A stretch of 64,000 bases of DNA, from the NCBI GenBank assembly GCA_942493265.1, contig OW818688.1:310001-374000 (forward strand). Direction: 5' to 3'. The position numbers and the translations under genes were made by a program. The notes beneath the pieces were generated by a model. That model made no database searches. It was not told the DNA's origin and saw only the letters and a list, made by a program, of their open reading frames with translations. The stretch is from UBA12481 sp942493265. Lineage in GTDB: Bacteria > Bacteroidota > Bacteroidia > Bacteroidales > UBA12481. Positions 9,591 to 17,893 of this stretch are shown here, piece by piece (the first letter of the stretch is position 1; each line of letters opens with the position of its first letter).

Positions 9591-9954
9591 AAATAAAGTA
9601 GACCGCCAGCAACAAGAATACGAATCCGATCATATGATTGGTTTTCAGCGGTTCGTTTTTGAAAAACGTGACTGAGAAAATCACAAATATTAGCAGGGTA
9701 ATTGCCTCCTGAATGACTTTCAGCTGCACCAGTGAAAAGGGCCCGCCGTTGGCTTTGAACCCCATGCGGTTGGCCGGCACCATGAGTGAATACTCAAAAA
9801 AAGCTATACCCCAGGAGATCAGGATAATCGCAAATAAAGGCAGTGCCTGAAACCATTTAAATTCGCGCATTTTCAGCTGACCATACCAGGCTATCGTCAT
9901 GAAGGTATTTGAAAATACCAGCAGCAAGATTGTCCAGAATCCTTTCATATTCAT
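9580..9954 (-). CDS. DUF486 family small membrane protein (DMT-like)
   Basis: 124 residues from the ATG at 9954, which is 4 bp after the GH97 stop; an upstream in-frame ATG would start inside GH97. Four hydrophobic segments: FWTILLLVFSNTFMTIAWYG, a FQALPLFAIILISWGIAFFEY stretch, a TLLIFVIFSVTFF stretch and MIGFVFLLLAVYFIF. The PANRMGF motif between segments 2 and 3 and the overall length fit DUF486 (PF04342), a drug/metabolite-transporter-like family of unknown substrate. It is in the same transcription unit as GH97, probably translationally coupled, and overlaps the convergent GH38 tail. Confidence 0.85.
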   Translation of the reverse strand: MNMKGFWTILLLVFSNTFMTIAWYGQLKMREFKWFQALPLFAIILISWGIAFFEYSLMVPANRMGFKANGGPFSLVQLKVIQEAITLLIFVIFSVTFFKNEPLKTNHMIGFVFLLLAVYFIFKD

Positions 9955-9958
9955 TATT

Positions 9959-11929
9959 TTACAGACGGATCCTGCCCACCCAGCCACCGCCGGGAGCCAG
10001 ATGAACCTTCAACCGGGTATCCCGGGTTACCTTAACGGTTTCCATTTTATGATCGATGGCCCGGATATCCGCATTGATTCCATCGCGGATGAGATCGAGG
10101 GTGAAAGTTCCTGCCGGCAAAAAACTGAAATCCAAGGTAATATCGCGCGGAGTCCAATCGGTGGTAGCCGCCAGATACCAATCCTTTCCGTTCCGCCGTG
10201 CAAGAACCAGGTAATCACCTGATTTTGCATCGAACACCCGGGTTTCATCCCAAACCGTGGGTATGCTCAGCAAAAAACGGGCACAATCAGGTTCGCGTTC
10301 ATAATCCGAAGGCGCATCGGGGATCATTTGCATCGGGCTCATCGTGGTAACTGCGAGGGCAATGGAATGGGCACGCGTTCCCATTCCAACCGGATAATCG
10401 GCAACGATTCTGAAATCCTTCTTAACCACGTTATTAAAAGTGCCGGGTATATAATCCATCGGACCGGCAACATTTCTGATAAACGGCAGGGTATTGTGAT
10501 GATCGGGATTATCCCAGTCGGAGCAGCCTGAAAATTCAAATTCGATCAACCCTTCCTGCGTAAGAAGGTTCGGATAGGTGCGGCGCAAACCGGTGGATTT
10601 GCAGGTACCATGAAAATTGACCACCATGTGCCTTTTGGCTGTTTCCTGCAGAACTTTCTCATAATAATTCATCATCACCTGATCATCGCGATTCATAAAA
10701 TCGACCTTGATCCCTGCAATGCCCCACTTTTCATACAAATCGAGCGCCTCTGTCATCTGGCGTTCGAAAGTGGCAGCTGCAAGCCAAAGGAGAATCTTTA
10801 CGTTTTTCTCCTTTGCATAAGCCATAACCTGCTCCATATCAAGGCCCGGACGAATTTTCAGGATGTTCCCCAGATCAGACCATCCATCATCAAACAGAAA
10901 ATAGGTAATCCCGTATTTTGCACAAAAATCGATGAAATATTTCGCGGTAACGGTATTAATATCTGCCTTAAAATCAACACCAAAGATATTCCGTCGTGCC
11001 CACCAGTCGAGAATCACCCAGCCCGGTTTTATCCAGGAAGGATCAGCAATTTCACACTTATCGGCTAACAGGTAAACCATCTGGTTATTAATCAGATCCC
11101 CGTCCTTTTCCGTCACTCCGATAATTCTCCATGGCAATGTTCTGGCACCACTGGTTTTCGCCATGTAGGTGGCGTATTCCAGCACTTCGGTCTGGCCATA
11201 GGGACTATCCACCCCTTTCACCTTAAGCGGATATTTTGGAAAGATGCTTTTAACTGAATTCGGCCCCGACTTTTCGAGCCACATGCCCGGATAATCCCGG
11301 ATATTTGACTCCCCGATCCACAAACCTGTTCCATCGGATTTATGCACCAGTACCGGCAAAAAGAAACGGTCGTCGGCTGCCAGGGTTCCGATTGTTTTAT
11401 TGAGGTAAGGAGTTTCATAAGCCGAATAAAAATTCTTTTCAAGCGCCAGGCAAACAGAATCATTCGCCTGGAATCGGTATCCACCCAATTCATTCTCAAT
11501 CACCACATTACCAGGTTTATCCAGAACAATCCGGTAAGCGAACCCCTCGTTATAGAGGCGACATTCGACACTGTAATCGGGCTTGAACATCAGTCTGACT
11601 TCCTGATAATTATCCGGGATTGTGGCAGATTTTTCCCGAATCTCCGGAGTAACAACCTCATCTATTTTTATTTGCGAAACCTTCTTTACAACAGGATTGA
11701 AACCGGTAAGTGATCCGTCGGCATATTTAATTCCGATTGCCTCACTGGTTACCAGGGATACTCCATTCCGGAAAAGTTCAAAACGAATGGAGCTATCAAC
11801 CCGGATCAGCGTTTTCAGTTTCTGGTCCGGCGAAAGGAGCACATATTCGCGGGTTTTAATCGATCCGGCCAAAAGTGAGGCTGCAAATCCCAACAGAAGC
11901 AGTGGGAGTATCAGATACTTTTTCATCAT
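9959..11929 (-). CDS. GH97 retaining glycosidase, probable alpha-galactosidase
   Basis: 656 residues with a signal peptide (LILPLLLLGFAASLLAGS). It has the GH97 three-part layout: N-terminal beta-sandwich (about 25-290), TIM barrel (about 295-560) and C-terminal beta domain. The barrel shows WWARRNIFGVDFKADINTVT, YFLFDDGWSD and GIAGIKVDFMNRDDQ. Asp410 in KVDF is the position used as nucleophile by retaining GH97 enzymes such as the Bacteroides alpha-galactosidase. Inverting SusB-type alpha-glucosidases lack this Asp and use Glu as base. From that I infer alpha-galactosidase rather than alpha-glucosidase. It is periplasmic by its signal. A DUF486 gene follows 4 bp downstream. Confidence 0.9.
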   Translation of the reverse strand: MMKKYLILPLLLLGFAASLLAGSIKTREYVLLSPDQKLKTLIRVDSSIRFELFRNGVSLVTSEAIGIKYADGSLTGFNPVVKKVSQIKIDEVVTPEIREKSATIPDNYQEVRLMFKPDYSVECRLYNEGFAYRIVLDKPGNVVIENELGGYRFQANDSVCLALEKNFYSAYETPYLNKTIGTLAADDRFFLPVLVHKSDGTGLWIGESNIRDYPGMWLEKSGPNSVKSIFPKYPLKVKGVDSPYGQTEVLEYATYMAKTSGARTLPWRIIGVTEKDGDLINNQMVYLLADKCEIADPSWIKPGWVILDWWARRNIFGVDFKADINTVTAKYFIDFCAKYGITYFLFDDGWSDLGNILKIRPGLDMEQVMAYAKEKNVKILLWLAAATFERQMTEALDLYEKWGIAGIKVDFMNRDDQVMMNYYEKVLQETAKRHMVVNFHGTCKSTGLRRTYPNLLTQEGLIEFEFSGCSDWDNPDHHNTLPFIRNVAGPMDYIPGTFNNVVKKDFRIVADYPVGMGTRAHSIALAVTTMSPMQMIPDAPSDYEREPDCARFLLSIPTVWDETRVFDAKSGDYLVLARRNGKDWYLAATTDWTPRDITLDFSFLPAGTFTLDLIRDGINADIRAIDHKMETVKVTRDTRLKVHLAPGGGWVGRIRL

Positions 11930-11982
11930 ACTGGCGTTATAAGTTTAAGCCGGTAAAGATAGAATAACAGACATTGTTACAC

Positions 11983-12060
11983 CCTGGCAAATGTGCCAAT
12001 TTGCTAATGTGCCAATGTATTAATGTGCCAATTTGCCAAGGTGCTAATTTGCTAATGGTA
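11983..12060. repeat. Octamer repeat array between GH97 and GH67-like genes
   Basis: About nine successive 8-nt units of the form AATKTGCY (AATGTGCC, AATTTGCT, AATGTATT, AATTTGCC and so on). It is the same repeat family as in the 19.7-23.1 kb gaps. It begins 54 bp upstream of the GH97 start and ends 11 bp downstream of the GH67-like stop. Confidence 0.9.
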
Positions 12061-12070
12061 CGATGCGGGC

Positions 12071-14767
12071 TTATCTGGCAATTTGGAGAGGGCATACTAC
12101 CACGGTTTGGTCCATTTTGCCGGATGTTGCGGGCCATTTTGAGATTGACGGATCAGAGTTTCCGGTCATGATGTGGTACTCGAAATCGTCCGTTATCTGA
12201 GCTGCAGGTATAATGGCTTTATAAACACCGTTTTTTATCAATTTGAAGGGCACGTTTTTATAATTCGGATTGCCGAGGGGTTTAAAATCCACAATCGGGT
12301 CCTGCGGGGTGAATCCATAAACAATCATAGTGATTTCGAGGTCTTCACCCTGATTCAGAACGGTTCTGACCGTTGGCACCAGTACCTTTTTGATATTGAG
12401 GGCAGCCCTTGACGGAATGGCATCGGCGGGCAGGTTTCTGCCGGTAACCTTCTCAATCCTGGCGGCATGACCGTCAACATTATAGGTAAGGAGGTGCTGT
12501 TCCCAGTTGGCTATGGTACCCAGATCACCGGGAGTTGAAGCATAAGCGAGGAGATATCCGAGAGCCTCATTCACCGACTCAATCAATTTAATCCTTTGGC
12601 TCACAAACTGATCCATATAGGAACCGGCATCTGTTGTACCGCTTTTTTCGACTTTTTTCAGCAGGATTTCCGTTTCCCCCAATGCGCAGGCAAATTTCCC
12701 GAAAGCCCGGTGATATTTGAAAAAATTGAGCCAGTATTCAAACCTTTCCAGGTTTCCGGCTCCCTTAACTTTTCCCCTCCAGGATTCGATCCTGTCGACA
12801 AATGCATAATCGGCGGCCCGGGTTTCCCAGAGAAGGGTATCGATGATTACGCCACCGGGGCCGGTCCAGTCGCCCTGACGAGGCAGCCGGGTTTTCTTAC
12901 CCCCGCCCTTATTGATTGAGACCTCCTGTCCGTCGAGGCTGATCATCATTCCGGCCATGGAATCGGCTACACCAGTCCCAAATTGCGCCAGGGCCCAATC
13001 TGCATAGAAATCATCGATCGGTAGATCGCGGGTTTTTCGCATAAAATTGGAGTCGGCTTGCTGAGGGGTGACAAGTGACGGGTGATGAGTGACTGGCGTC
13101 ACTGGTAACTTGTCACTGGTCACTATATCCCACCCGGCTTGCGCCAGTGCACTCACATTCGTTTGGAGCGTTTTGGTTCTCCAATGAATCCCGATCAGGC
13201 CGGAACAACCGTATGACAGGGCATCAGCGGCATCAGCCCGCATCCTGCCAGCCCATAATTGCATGCTGGTGAGGGCCGGATCATCCTCCATCCACGGTAT
13301 TGCCCATAAAGGCCTGCCGGTAACTTTTGCAAAACCCGGATCCACCGGTGTGAATCCAACCTGCTGGTTGATGCAGCTCATCGGCCAGCTCTTCGGAAGG
13401 AACTGATCAAACATTGACCGGTCCTGCACCGGGCCCAGCACCCATCCGCAGGTAGCCAGTTGAAAAGGATTCCCGGCAGCCGCCACAGCTTCCTGTGCAG
13501 CTTTCAGGTCATCGATGGTTACCTGCAGGTGCTCCTTCGTGTTTCCGCTCCAAGTCCAGTCCTCAGGGGTCCAGAACCAATAATAATCAACCGGATAATT
13601 TTTTTTGATCCATTCAAACATTCCGGTATAATAATCCACCGTCTTCATAGCCGGAAATTTATCCTTTACCCGTTTGGGTACGGTTAGCGGAGTTTCGGTT
13701 CCCACACAGGTTTTGAGTCCCAGGCTTTTGGCAAATGAGAAAGCCTGTCCGAAGAACTTTCCGGATTGATTAAAAAGATCGATTTCCGCCTGTTCTCCGG
13801 CCGGCCATCCGTTTATACCCATCATATAATCAGTCCCATAGCTATTATCGGAAAATAAATTTCCCAGCTGATTGGAATAATTTTCAGTCAGTTTGGCGGT
13901 ATACGACCAGGTACCGGAGGTTGTAGTAAAATGCCTCGACTGATAGGCTGATTTAACCGTTCCATCTTCATTAAGCTGATCTTTTGTGCCGATCCACACC
14001 AGAGGTTCAGGCCCGACCCCGCCCTCAGGGTAGGTATGCAATCCGAAGAAATTCATTTTCATTTTCACCATCTGGGCGAAGTATGCCTTATAATCCTGCA
14101 GCGTCCACCAGTCGGGCCCTTCAGGAAAATCATGAAAAGGCTGAATTCCACGGGTTTCAAAAAGCGGGGTGCCGGTTTCATTGACCGCCTGCAACCCCCG
14201 GCTTAACTTTTGATCAGGGATTACATCGCCGTGCAGATAGAACCGCACGCCGAGATTTTCGGCAAAAGCATAGGCTCCATACAAAGTGCCCTGTGGGGAG
14301 CCGCCAATAATGATAACCCGGTCAACCTTCCCTGATGTGGCAAGCAACCCTACATTCGCGGGACTGCCTGGCGAATGCTCTTTCACAGGATAGACATTTG
14401 CGCTGCTCAGGAGATAAGAATCAGGGGTAAACTTTTCAATCTCCAGGTGTTGATTATCAGTAAATAGTGCAACTGGTTCCTGTTGTCCCCTCACCATCAG
14501 CCAGATGAATTTTTTGGGAAGCTCCTGTCCGGAATACACCTGCATCGGAAGCAGCTCACCGGTACGGAGATACATATACCGGCGCACTTCCCTGGCTGCG
14601 AGTTCAACACGGGAATCGGAATTCTGCGGGTAAAGAATGGTGGGGAGGTTGCCGGTCTTTGAACAGGAGGAGAGGAGAAAAAGAACGAAAAGAAGGTAAA
14701 GAGCGTAAAGAGGGTGAAGAGAGTAAAGAATGTTAAGATGGTTGCTGGGGGAGGATGCAGTTTTCAT
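12071..14767 (-). CDS. Large alpha-glucuronidase-like (GH67-type N-domain) lipoprotein
   Basis: 898 residues from ATG 14767; an ATG at 14779 is also possible. The signal is an unusual repeated hydrophobic run ending in LLSSC (lipobox). The region after it (SRVELAAREVRRYMYLRTGE ... VIIIGGSPQGTLYGAYAFAENLGVRFYLHGD) resembles the N-terminal domain of GH67/GH115-type glucuronidases. A barrel follows with MKMNFFGLHTYPEGGVGPEP, YYWFWTPEDWTW and LIGIHWRTK segments. Acidic residues in TPEDW are candidate catalytic residues by position only. The C-terminal part is a beta domain. I infer a glycosidase acting on uronic-acid-containing glycans, anchored in the envelope. It could represent a less studied family. 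A 68-bp inverted heptamer insertion codes VTSDKLPVTPVTHHPSLVT in the middle. Confidence 0.62.
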   Translation of the reverse strand: MKTASSPSNHLNILYSLHPLYALYLLFVLFLLSSCSKTGNLPTILYPQNSDSRVELAAREVRRYMYLRTGELLPMQVYSGQELPKKFIWLMVRGQQEPVALFTDNQHLEIEKFTPDSYLLSSANVYPVKEHSPGSPANVGLLATSGKVDRVIIIGGSPQGTLYGAYAFAENLGVRFYLHGDVIPDQKLSRGLQAVNETGTPLFETRGIQPFHDFPEGPDWWTLQDYKAYFAQMVKMKMNFFGLHTYPEGGVGPEPLVWIGTKDQLNEDGTVKSAYQSRHFTTTSGTWSYTAKLTENYSNQLGNLFSDNSYGTDYMMGINGWPAGEQAEIDLFNQSGKFFGQAFSFAKSLGLKTCVGTETPLTVPKRVKDKFPAMKTVDYYTGMFEWIKKNYPVDYYWFWTPEDWTWSGNTKEHLQVTIDDLKAAQEAVAAAGNPFQLATCGWVLGPVQDRSMFDQFLPKSWPMSCINQQVGFTPVDPGFAKVTGRPLWAIPWMEDDPALTSMQLWAGRMRADAADALSYGCSGLIGIHWRTKTLQTNVSALAQAGWDIVTSDKLPVTPVTHHPSLVTPQQADSNFMRKTRDLPIDDFYADWALAQFGTGVADSMAGMMISLDGQEVSINKGGGKKTRLPRQGDWTGPGGVIIDTLLWETRAADYAFVDRIESWRGKVKGAGNLERFEYWLNFFKYHRAFGKFACALGETEILLKKVEKSGTTDAGSYMDQFVSQRIKLIESVNEALGYLLAYASTPGDLGTIANWEQHLLTYNVDGHAARIEKVTGRNLPADAIPSRAALNIKKVLVPTVRTVLNQGEDLEITMIVYGFTPQDPIVDFKPLGNPNYKNVPFKLIKNGVYKAIIPAAQITDDFEYHIMTGNSDPSISKWPATSGKMDQTVVVCPLQIAR
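13066..13133. repeat. In-frame inverted heptamer repeat inside the GH67-like gene
   Basis: On the plus strand GTGACAA, GTGACGG, GTGATGA and GTGACTG units are followed by inverted CGTCACT, GGTAACT, TGTCACT and GGTCACT units. The two halves can pair as a hairpin. The insertion is translated as a Val/Thr/Pro-rich linker between recognisable segments of the enzyme and keeps the frame. Confidence 0.85.
14666..14742. repeat. Nonamer repeat encoding a lipoprotein signal peptide
   Basis: On the coding (minus) strand the units read CTTTACGCT, CTTTACCTT, CTTCACCCT and variants with a 9-nt period. They encode the tripeptide pattern [N/Y/H/F]-x-L seven to eight times, directly before the LSSC lipobox. 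A 9-nt period preserves frame whatever the copy number. The same nonamer occurs at 61.8 kb in another reading frame. Confidence 0.85.
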
Positions 14768-14814
14768 TTGAAAAGACATTTGATATAATCAATTATGAAC
14801 CAATGTGTTGAGAA

Positions 14815-15537
14815 TCATCCCCTATCAGAGATGATTCTCAATTTCTCCTTGTCGAGAATCCTGAATTTCGTATTATCAGTTTTGACCACTCCGGATGACT
14901 CAAGTTCCTTAAGAATCCTGACCACACTCTCCTTAACCATGTTAGTCATTTCTCCGAGTTCCTGCCGCGAGATGATCAGATCAAATTCATCTGCTTTAAA
15001 CACTACATCCGCGAAGTAAAGAATGGCTTCAGATAACCTGCCATGCATTTTTTTCTGAGTCAGACTAACAATCTTATTATGAACAGCATATGCCCGAGTG
15101 CTCATATCTTCGATCATTCCTGCTGCAAATCTTGGATTCTGGTGAACAAGTTGATTGATGATTTCCAGACTGATCAGGCAGGCATGAACAGGGGTTAAGG
15201 CAGTAACGGTGTATGAATTCCGGTGGTGCACATGCACTCCGGGACCCAAGATCAAGCCTGAAGGCAATGCAATTTCCAGAATATAGTACTTTCTGTCGAG
15301 GCCTTCAATGGCGATTTTGGCCATGCCTTCAGATAGAAAAACCGCATGTGAAGCGGGAGATCCCTGTTTAAGAATGATCTCACCCGGCTTAAAAGAGGCC
15401 TCATACCTGTTTTCATTGACAAGGCGCAGCTCAGAGGGGGACAGATTTTTGAAATTCTTCCAGCCTACCACACAACTCTCGCAGCTATTATTCAATTCCC
15501 CATTATACATAATCCGGGTTTTAATTAATTCTCTCAC
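14815..15537 (-). CDS. Crp/Fnr-family transcriptional regulator
   Basis: 240 residues from 15537; a start at the ATG nine codons later (15510, MYNGELNNSCESC) is equally likely. Residues about 30-150 form a cyclic-nucleotide-binding-like jelly roll (FKPGEIILKQGSPASHAVFLSEGMAKI). The C-terminal winged helix has the ISRQELGEMTNMVKESVVRILKELESSGVV recognition helix typical of Fnr/Crp. Two N-terminal cysteines (CESC) could hold a cluster or be redox-active, but the four-Cys set of Fnr is not present. It is divergent from the hexaheme cytochrome gene, with a Fnr-like palindrome between them, so control of that gene is the natural inference. Confidence 0.9.
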   Translation of the reverse strand: MRELIKTRIMYNGELNNSCESCVVGWKNFKNLSPSELRLVNENRYEASFKPGEIILKQGSPASHAVFLSEGMAKIAIEGLDRKYYILEIALPSGLILGPGVHVHHRNSYTVTALTPVHACLISLEIINQLVHQNPRFAAGMIEDMSTRAYAVHNKIVSLTQKKMHGRLSEAILYFADVVFKADEFDLIISRQELGEMTNMVKESVVRILKELESSGVVKTDNTKFRILDKEKLRIISDRG

Positions 15538-15586
15538 AGGTTTCAGACATGAAAGTACACAATAACCTTTTAGATCAGGCTACCTG

Positions 15587-15600
15587 TTGACAAATATCAT
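15587..15600. promoter_or_regulatory. Candidate Crp/Fnr operator
   Basis: TTGAC-AAAT-ATCAT differs from the Fnr-type palindrome TTGAT-N4-ATCAA at one base in each half. It lies in the 190-bp gap between the divergent regulator (start 15537 or 15510) and cytochrome (start 15728) genes. Support is motif similarity plus location only. Confidence 0.35.
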
Positions 15601-15727
15601 CGGCACCCATTATATCAATCAATTTACATTGGTGCATACATCACTCTGTCTTTTTATCATACCGCAGCAGGTATTAGTATTTTGGTTTCCAAACTATTTT
15701 AACATTTATTACTGAAAACTATCAACT

Positions 15728-16999
15728 ATGAAACACTTACTCAGACTATTAGCACTTTGTGCTTTTGTGGGTTTCGTTTTCGCAGCCTGCGAAGGCCCTG
15801 AAGGACCGGCTGGTAAAGACGGCACGGATGGTAAAGACGGGTTGAACGGAGCCGACGGAAAAGACGTTGTTTCCACTTGCCTTGTTTGCCATACTACCAC
15901 CAACTGGCAAACCAAGGAAGATGAATACCATCTTTCAAAGCATTTCACCGGCAATACCGTTTCAAGAAACACCAAGTATTGCGCAAGATGTCATACACAT
16001 GACGGATTCACTGAAATCGTAGGTAACGGAAAATTTGTGGTAACCACCCAGATTGCCAACGCTGTCAGAATTAATTGCAAGACCTGCCATGCGCACGGTT
16101 CATTTGATTTTGCTGAAGACACCATGGCTCAGATCCTGACCACCTCATCACCTGTGGCTTTGGATTACAACAAGAACCTGACCACCACCGACTTCGGAAA
16201 AATCAACAACCTTTGTGTAACCTGTCACCAGATCCGCGGTGCAACATCAGTGAATTATACTGACAGTTTGGGTGCTGTAAAAACTTTCGTTCAGCTTCCA
16301 TTCTTCCCGTTTGTTGCTGGCCAGGATGATCAGGCTCCGGTTAAATATCAGGTTGGACAGAGCTTCTCCGTTCATGATGGTAACCAGTCGAACCTCGCTG
16401 CCGGTATCAACGGTTATGAATATGCAGGTCAAACTTATACCCGTACCTGGAAGCACTCAAACATGTCATGTACTGATTGTCACATGAATGAATACAATGC
16501 AACTACTAAAACCGGAGGTCATACCCTTTGGGTAAATGAAGAGGCTTGTGCTGCATGCCACGGTAGTGATAAAATCACTCCGGTTCAGGCTCTGATCGAT
16601 GCCAAACGCATTGAAATGGCTGAACTTCTTGTTGCCAGAAAAGTATTCAAGAAAACCGTCAACGCTACCACCGGAGCTGTATCATACAGTGCTGTACAGA
16701 GCCATGACTTCTACGGTACCCTTTTCCCGACTACCGCTTCAACAACGAAATTTGCAACTGCCCTTGCCAGCGGCAATACTGTTAGTCCGACCACCGGATT
16801 GGTTGTATACGGAAATACCGTTACCATGGCAACTGATAAAGATTTCGCTCTGAGGATCGGCCGCGAATGGAAATATGGTGAACTGGGTGCAGCCTATAAC
16901 TATGGTTACATCAACAGTGAATTATCACTTGGTGTTCACAACCCTGTTTATGCCCTTCAGCTTTTGCAGAAATCAATTGATTGGTTGAAAGCCAACTAA
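15728..16999 (+). CDS. Hexaheme cytochrome c lipoprotein with collagen-like linker
   Basis: 423 residues. The signal ends in VFAAC with Cys21 as lipidation site. Residues 22-46 are Gly-x-y triplets (GPEGPAGKDGTDGKDG pattern), a collagen-like stalk. Six CxxCH heme c motifs follow: CLVCH (51), CARCH, CKTCH, CVTCH, CTDCH and CAACH. Extra His residues can serve as distal ligands. The last 150 residues have no heme motif and include a Thr-rich stretch. It resembles multiheme cytochromes used for envelope or extracellular electron transfer, but no redox partner or porin gene is adjacent, so donor and acceptor are unknown. A strong terminator follows the stop codon. Transcription is probably under the divergent Crp/Fnr regulator. 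Confidence 0.88.
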   Translation: MKHLLRLLALCAFVGFVFAACEGPEGPAGKDGTDGKDGLNGADGKDVVSTCLVCHTTTNWQTKEDEYHLSKHFTGNTVSRNTKYCARCHTHDGFTEIVGNGKFVVTTQIANAVRINCKTCHAHGSFDFAEDTMAQILTTSSPVALDYNKNLTTTDFGKINNLCVTCHQIRGATSVNYTDSLGAVKTFVQLPFFPFVAGQDDQAPVKYQVGQSFSVHDGNQSNLAAGINGYEYAGQTYTRTWKHSNMSCTDCHMNEYNATTKTGGHTLWVNEEACAACHGSDKITPVQALIDAKRIEMAELLVARKVFKKTVNATTGAVSYSAVQSHDFYGTLFPTTASTTKFATALASGNTVSPTTGLVVYGNTVTMATDKDFALRIGREWKYGELGAAYNYGYINSELSLGVHNPVYALQLLQKSIDWLKAN

Positions 17000-17019
17000 T
17001 TGGTGAAATAAAACAGAAA

Positions 17020-17056
17020 CCCCCAAAGAGATCTTCTTTGGGGGTTTTCTTTTTTA
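17020..17056. terminator. Bidirectional rho-independent terminator
   Basis: CCCCCAAAGA at 17020-17029 pairs perfectly with TCTTTGGGGG at 17035-17044 around a 5-nt loop, followed by a T-rich run. It ends the cytochrome gene and can also serve the convergent acyltransferase gene. Confidence 0.9.
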
Positions 17057-17848
17057 TTTAGTTTTCCAGGTTTCGAGATGGTCCTGAATAAAAGTGACAA
17101 TCATCTTATTCTCTTCCTTTCCGCCTCCCTTGATATCCATGGGCTTGCCAAAAGCAAAATACACCTCCTTATTAGCGGGATCGAGAGGACCCAGATCCTT
17201 TACAAACCGTCCATTCTTCCAGAAATCCGTTTTCAAGGCGAAGGGAATTACCTGAACACCAGCCTTTGCAGCCAGTTTAACTCCGAGGGAATTGAATTCT
17301 TCCGGCCGGAATTCGATCCGGCGGGTACTCTGGGGAAAAATCACCACCGACCGGCCGTTTGCCAGGATTTCCTGACCGCGGGACATCACGGTAACCAAAT
17401 CTTCCCGGGAATTATGACGGCTAACCACAATCGGATCGCGCGACCGCATAACCGGACCAAAAGCCCAGCTCTCCACCAGTGCATCTTTCACTACAAAGGT
17501 TACATCCATCACCTGGGCAATCAGATAGGGCAGAACCATGGTTTCGAGTGTACTCATGTGGTTGCCGATAAATACAACAGGTTGTATGCAATTTCGGAGA
17601 TTCTCCACACCGGTAATATGGAACCGGCCACCGCAATTTTCCAGAAGTTTCATCACATTGTATGAAGATCTGGCCCATTCTTCAGTAGGATACCTGCCTC
17701 TGACCGATAACTTCCGGGCATGAAAATTCACCCGGAGGAACTTATATTTAAAGGCAAACTGGACATGCGGAAAAACCTGATGCAGCCACAATCGGGGAGC
17801 GTTTTCAGGTGTATGATAGTCGTTTTGTATTGTAAAAGGCAGATTCAC
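17054..17848 (-). CDS. PlsC-like 1-acylglycerol-phosphate acyltransferase family protein with altered motifs
   Basis: 264 residues. The LPLAT block-I motif, normally NHx4D, appears as NHMSTLET, so Glu replaces the Asp of the His-Asp dyad. The block-III motif FPEGTR is FPQSTRR. VVKDALVESWAFGPVMRSRDPIVVSR matches the block-II region. The fold is therefore kept with conservative changes at catalytic positions. There is no long N-terminal membrane helix. It probably acylates a lysophospholipid or another lipid acceptor at the inner membrane. It is third in a minus-strand unit after the URO-D-like and patatin genes (gaps 11 and 45 bp), which fits lipid turnover with the patatin. Confidence 0.8.
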   Translation of the reverse strand: MNLPFTIQNDYHTPENAPRLWLHQVFPHVQFAFKYKFLRVNFHARKLSVRGRYPTEEWARSSYNVMKLLENCGGRFHITGVENLRNCIQPVVFIGNHMSTLETMVLPYLIAQVMDVTFVVKDALVESWAFGPVMRSRDPIVVSRHNSREDLVTVMSRGQEILANGRSVVIFPQSTRRIEFRPEEFNSLGVKLAAKAGVQVIPFALKTDFWKNGRFVKDLGPLDPANKEVYFAFGKPMDIKGGGKEENKMIVTFIQDHLETWKTK

Positions 17849-17893
17849 TGATCGTAATTGTGTTTCGGCAAAAATAGGCTAATCAGTCCGGAT

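Noticed and set aside
9959..11929. SusB-type alpha-glucosidase
   Set aside because: The KVDF Asp is present, which marks the retaining, galactosidase-type branch of GH97 and not the inverting SusB branch.
7000..14779. A classical polysaccharide utilisation locus
   Set aside because: Several glycosidases are present, but no SusC/SusD pair, hybrid two-component system or ECF sigma/anti-sigma pair is encoded in the window.
15728..15870. True collagen-like structural protein
   Set aside because: The Gly-x-y tract is only about eight triplets and precedes six heme motifs, so it is a linker in a cytochrome.
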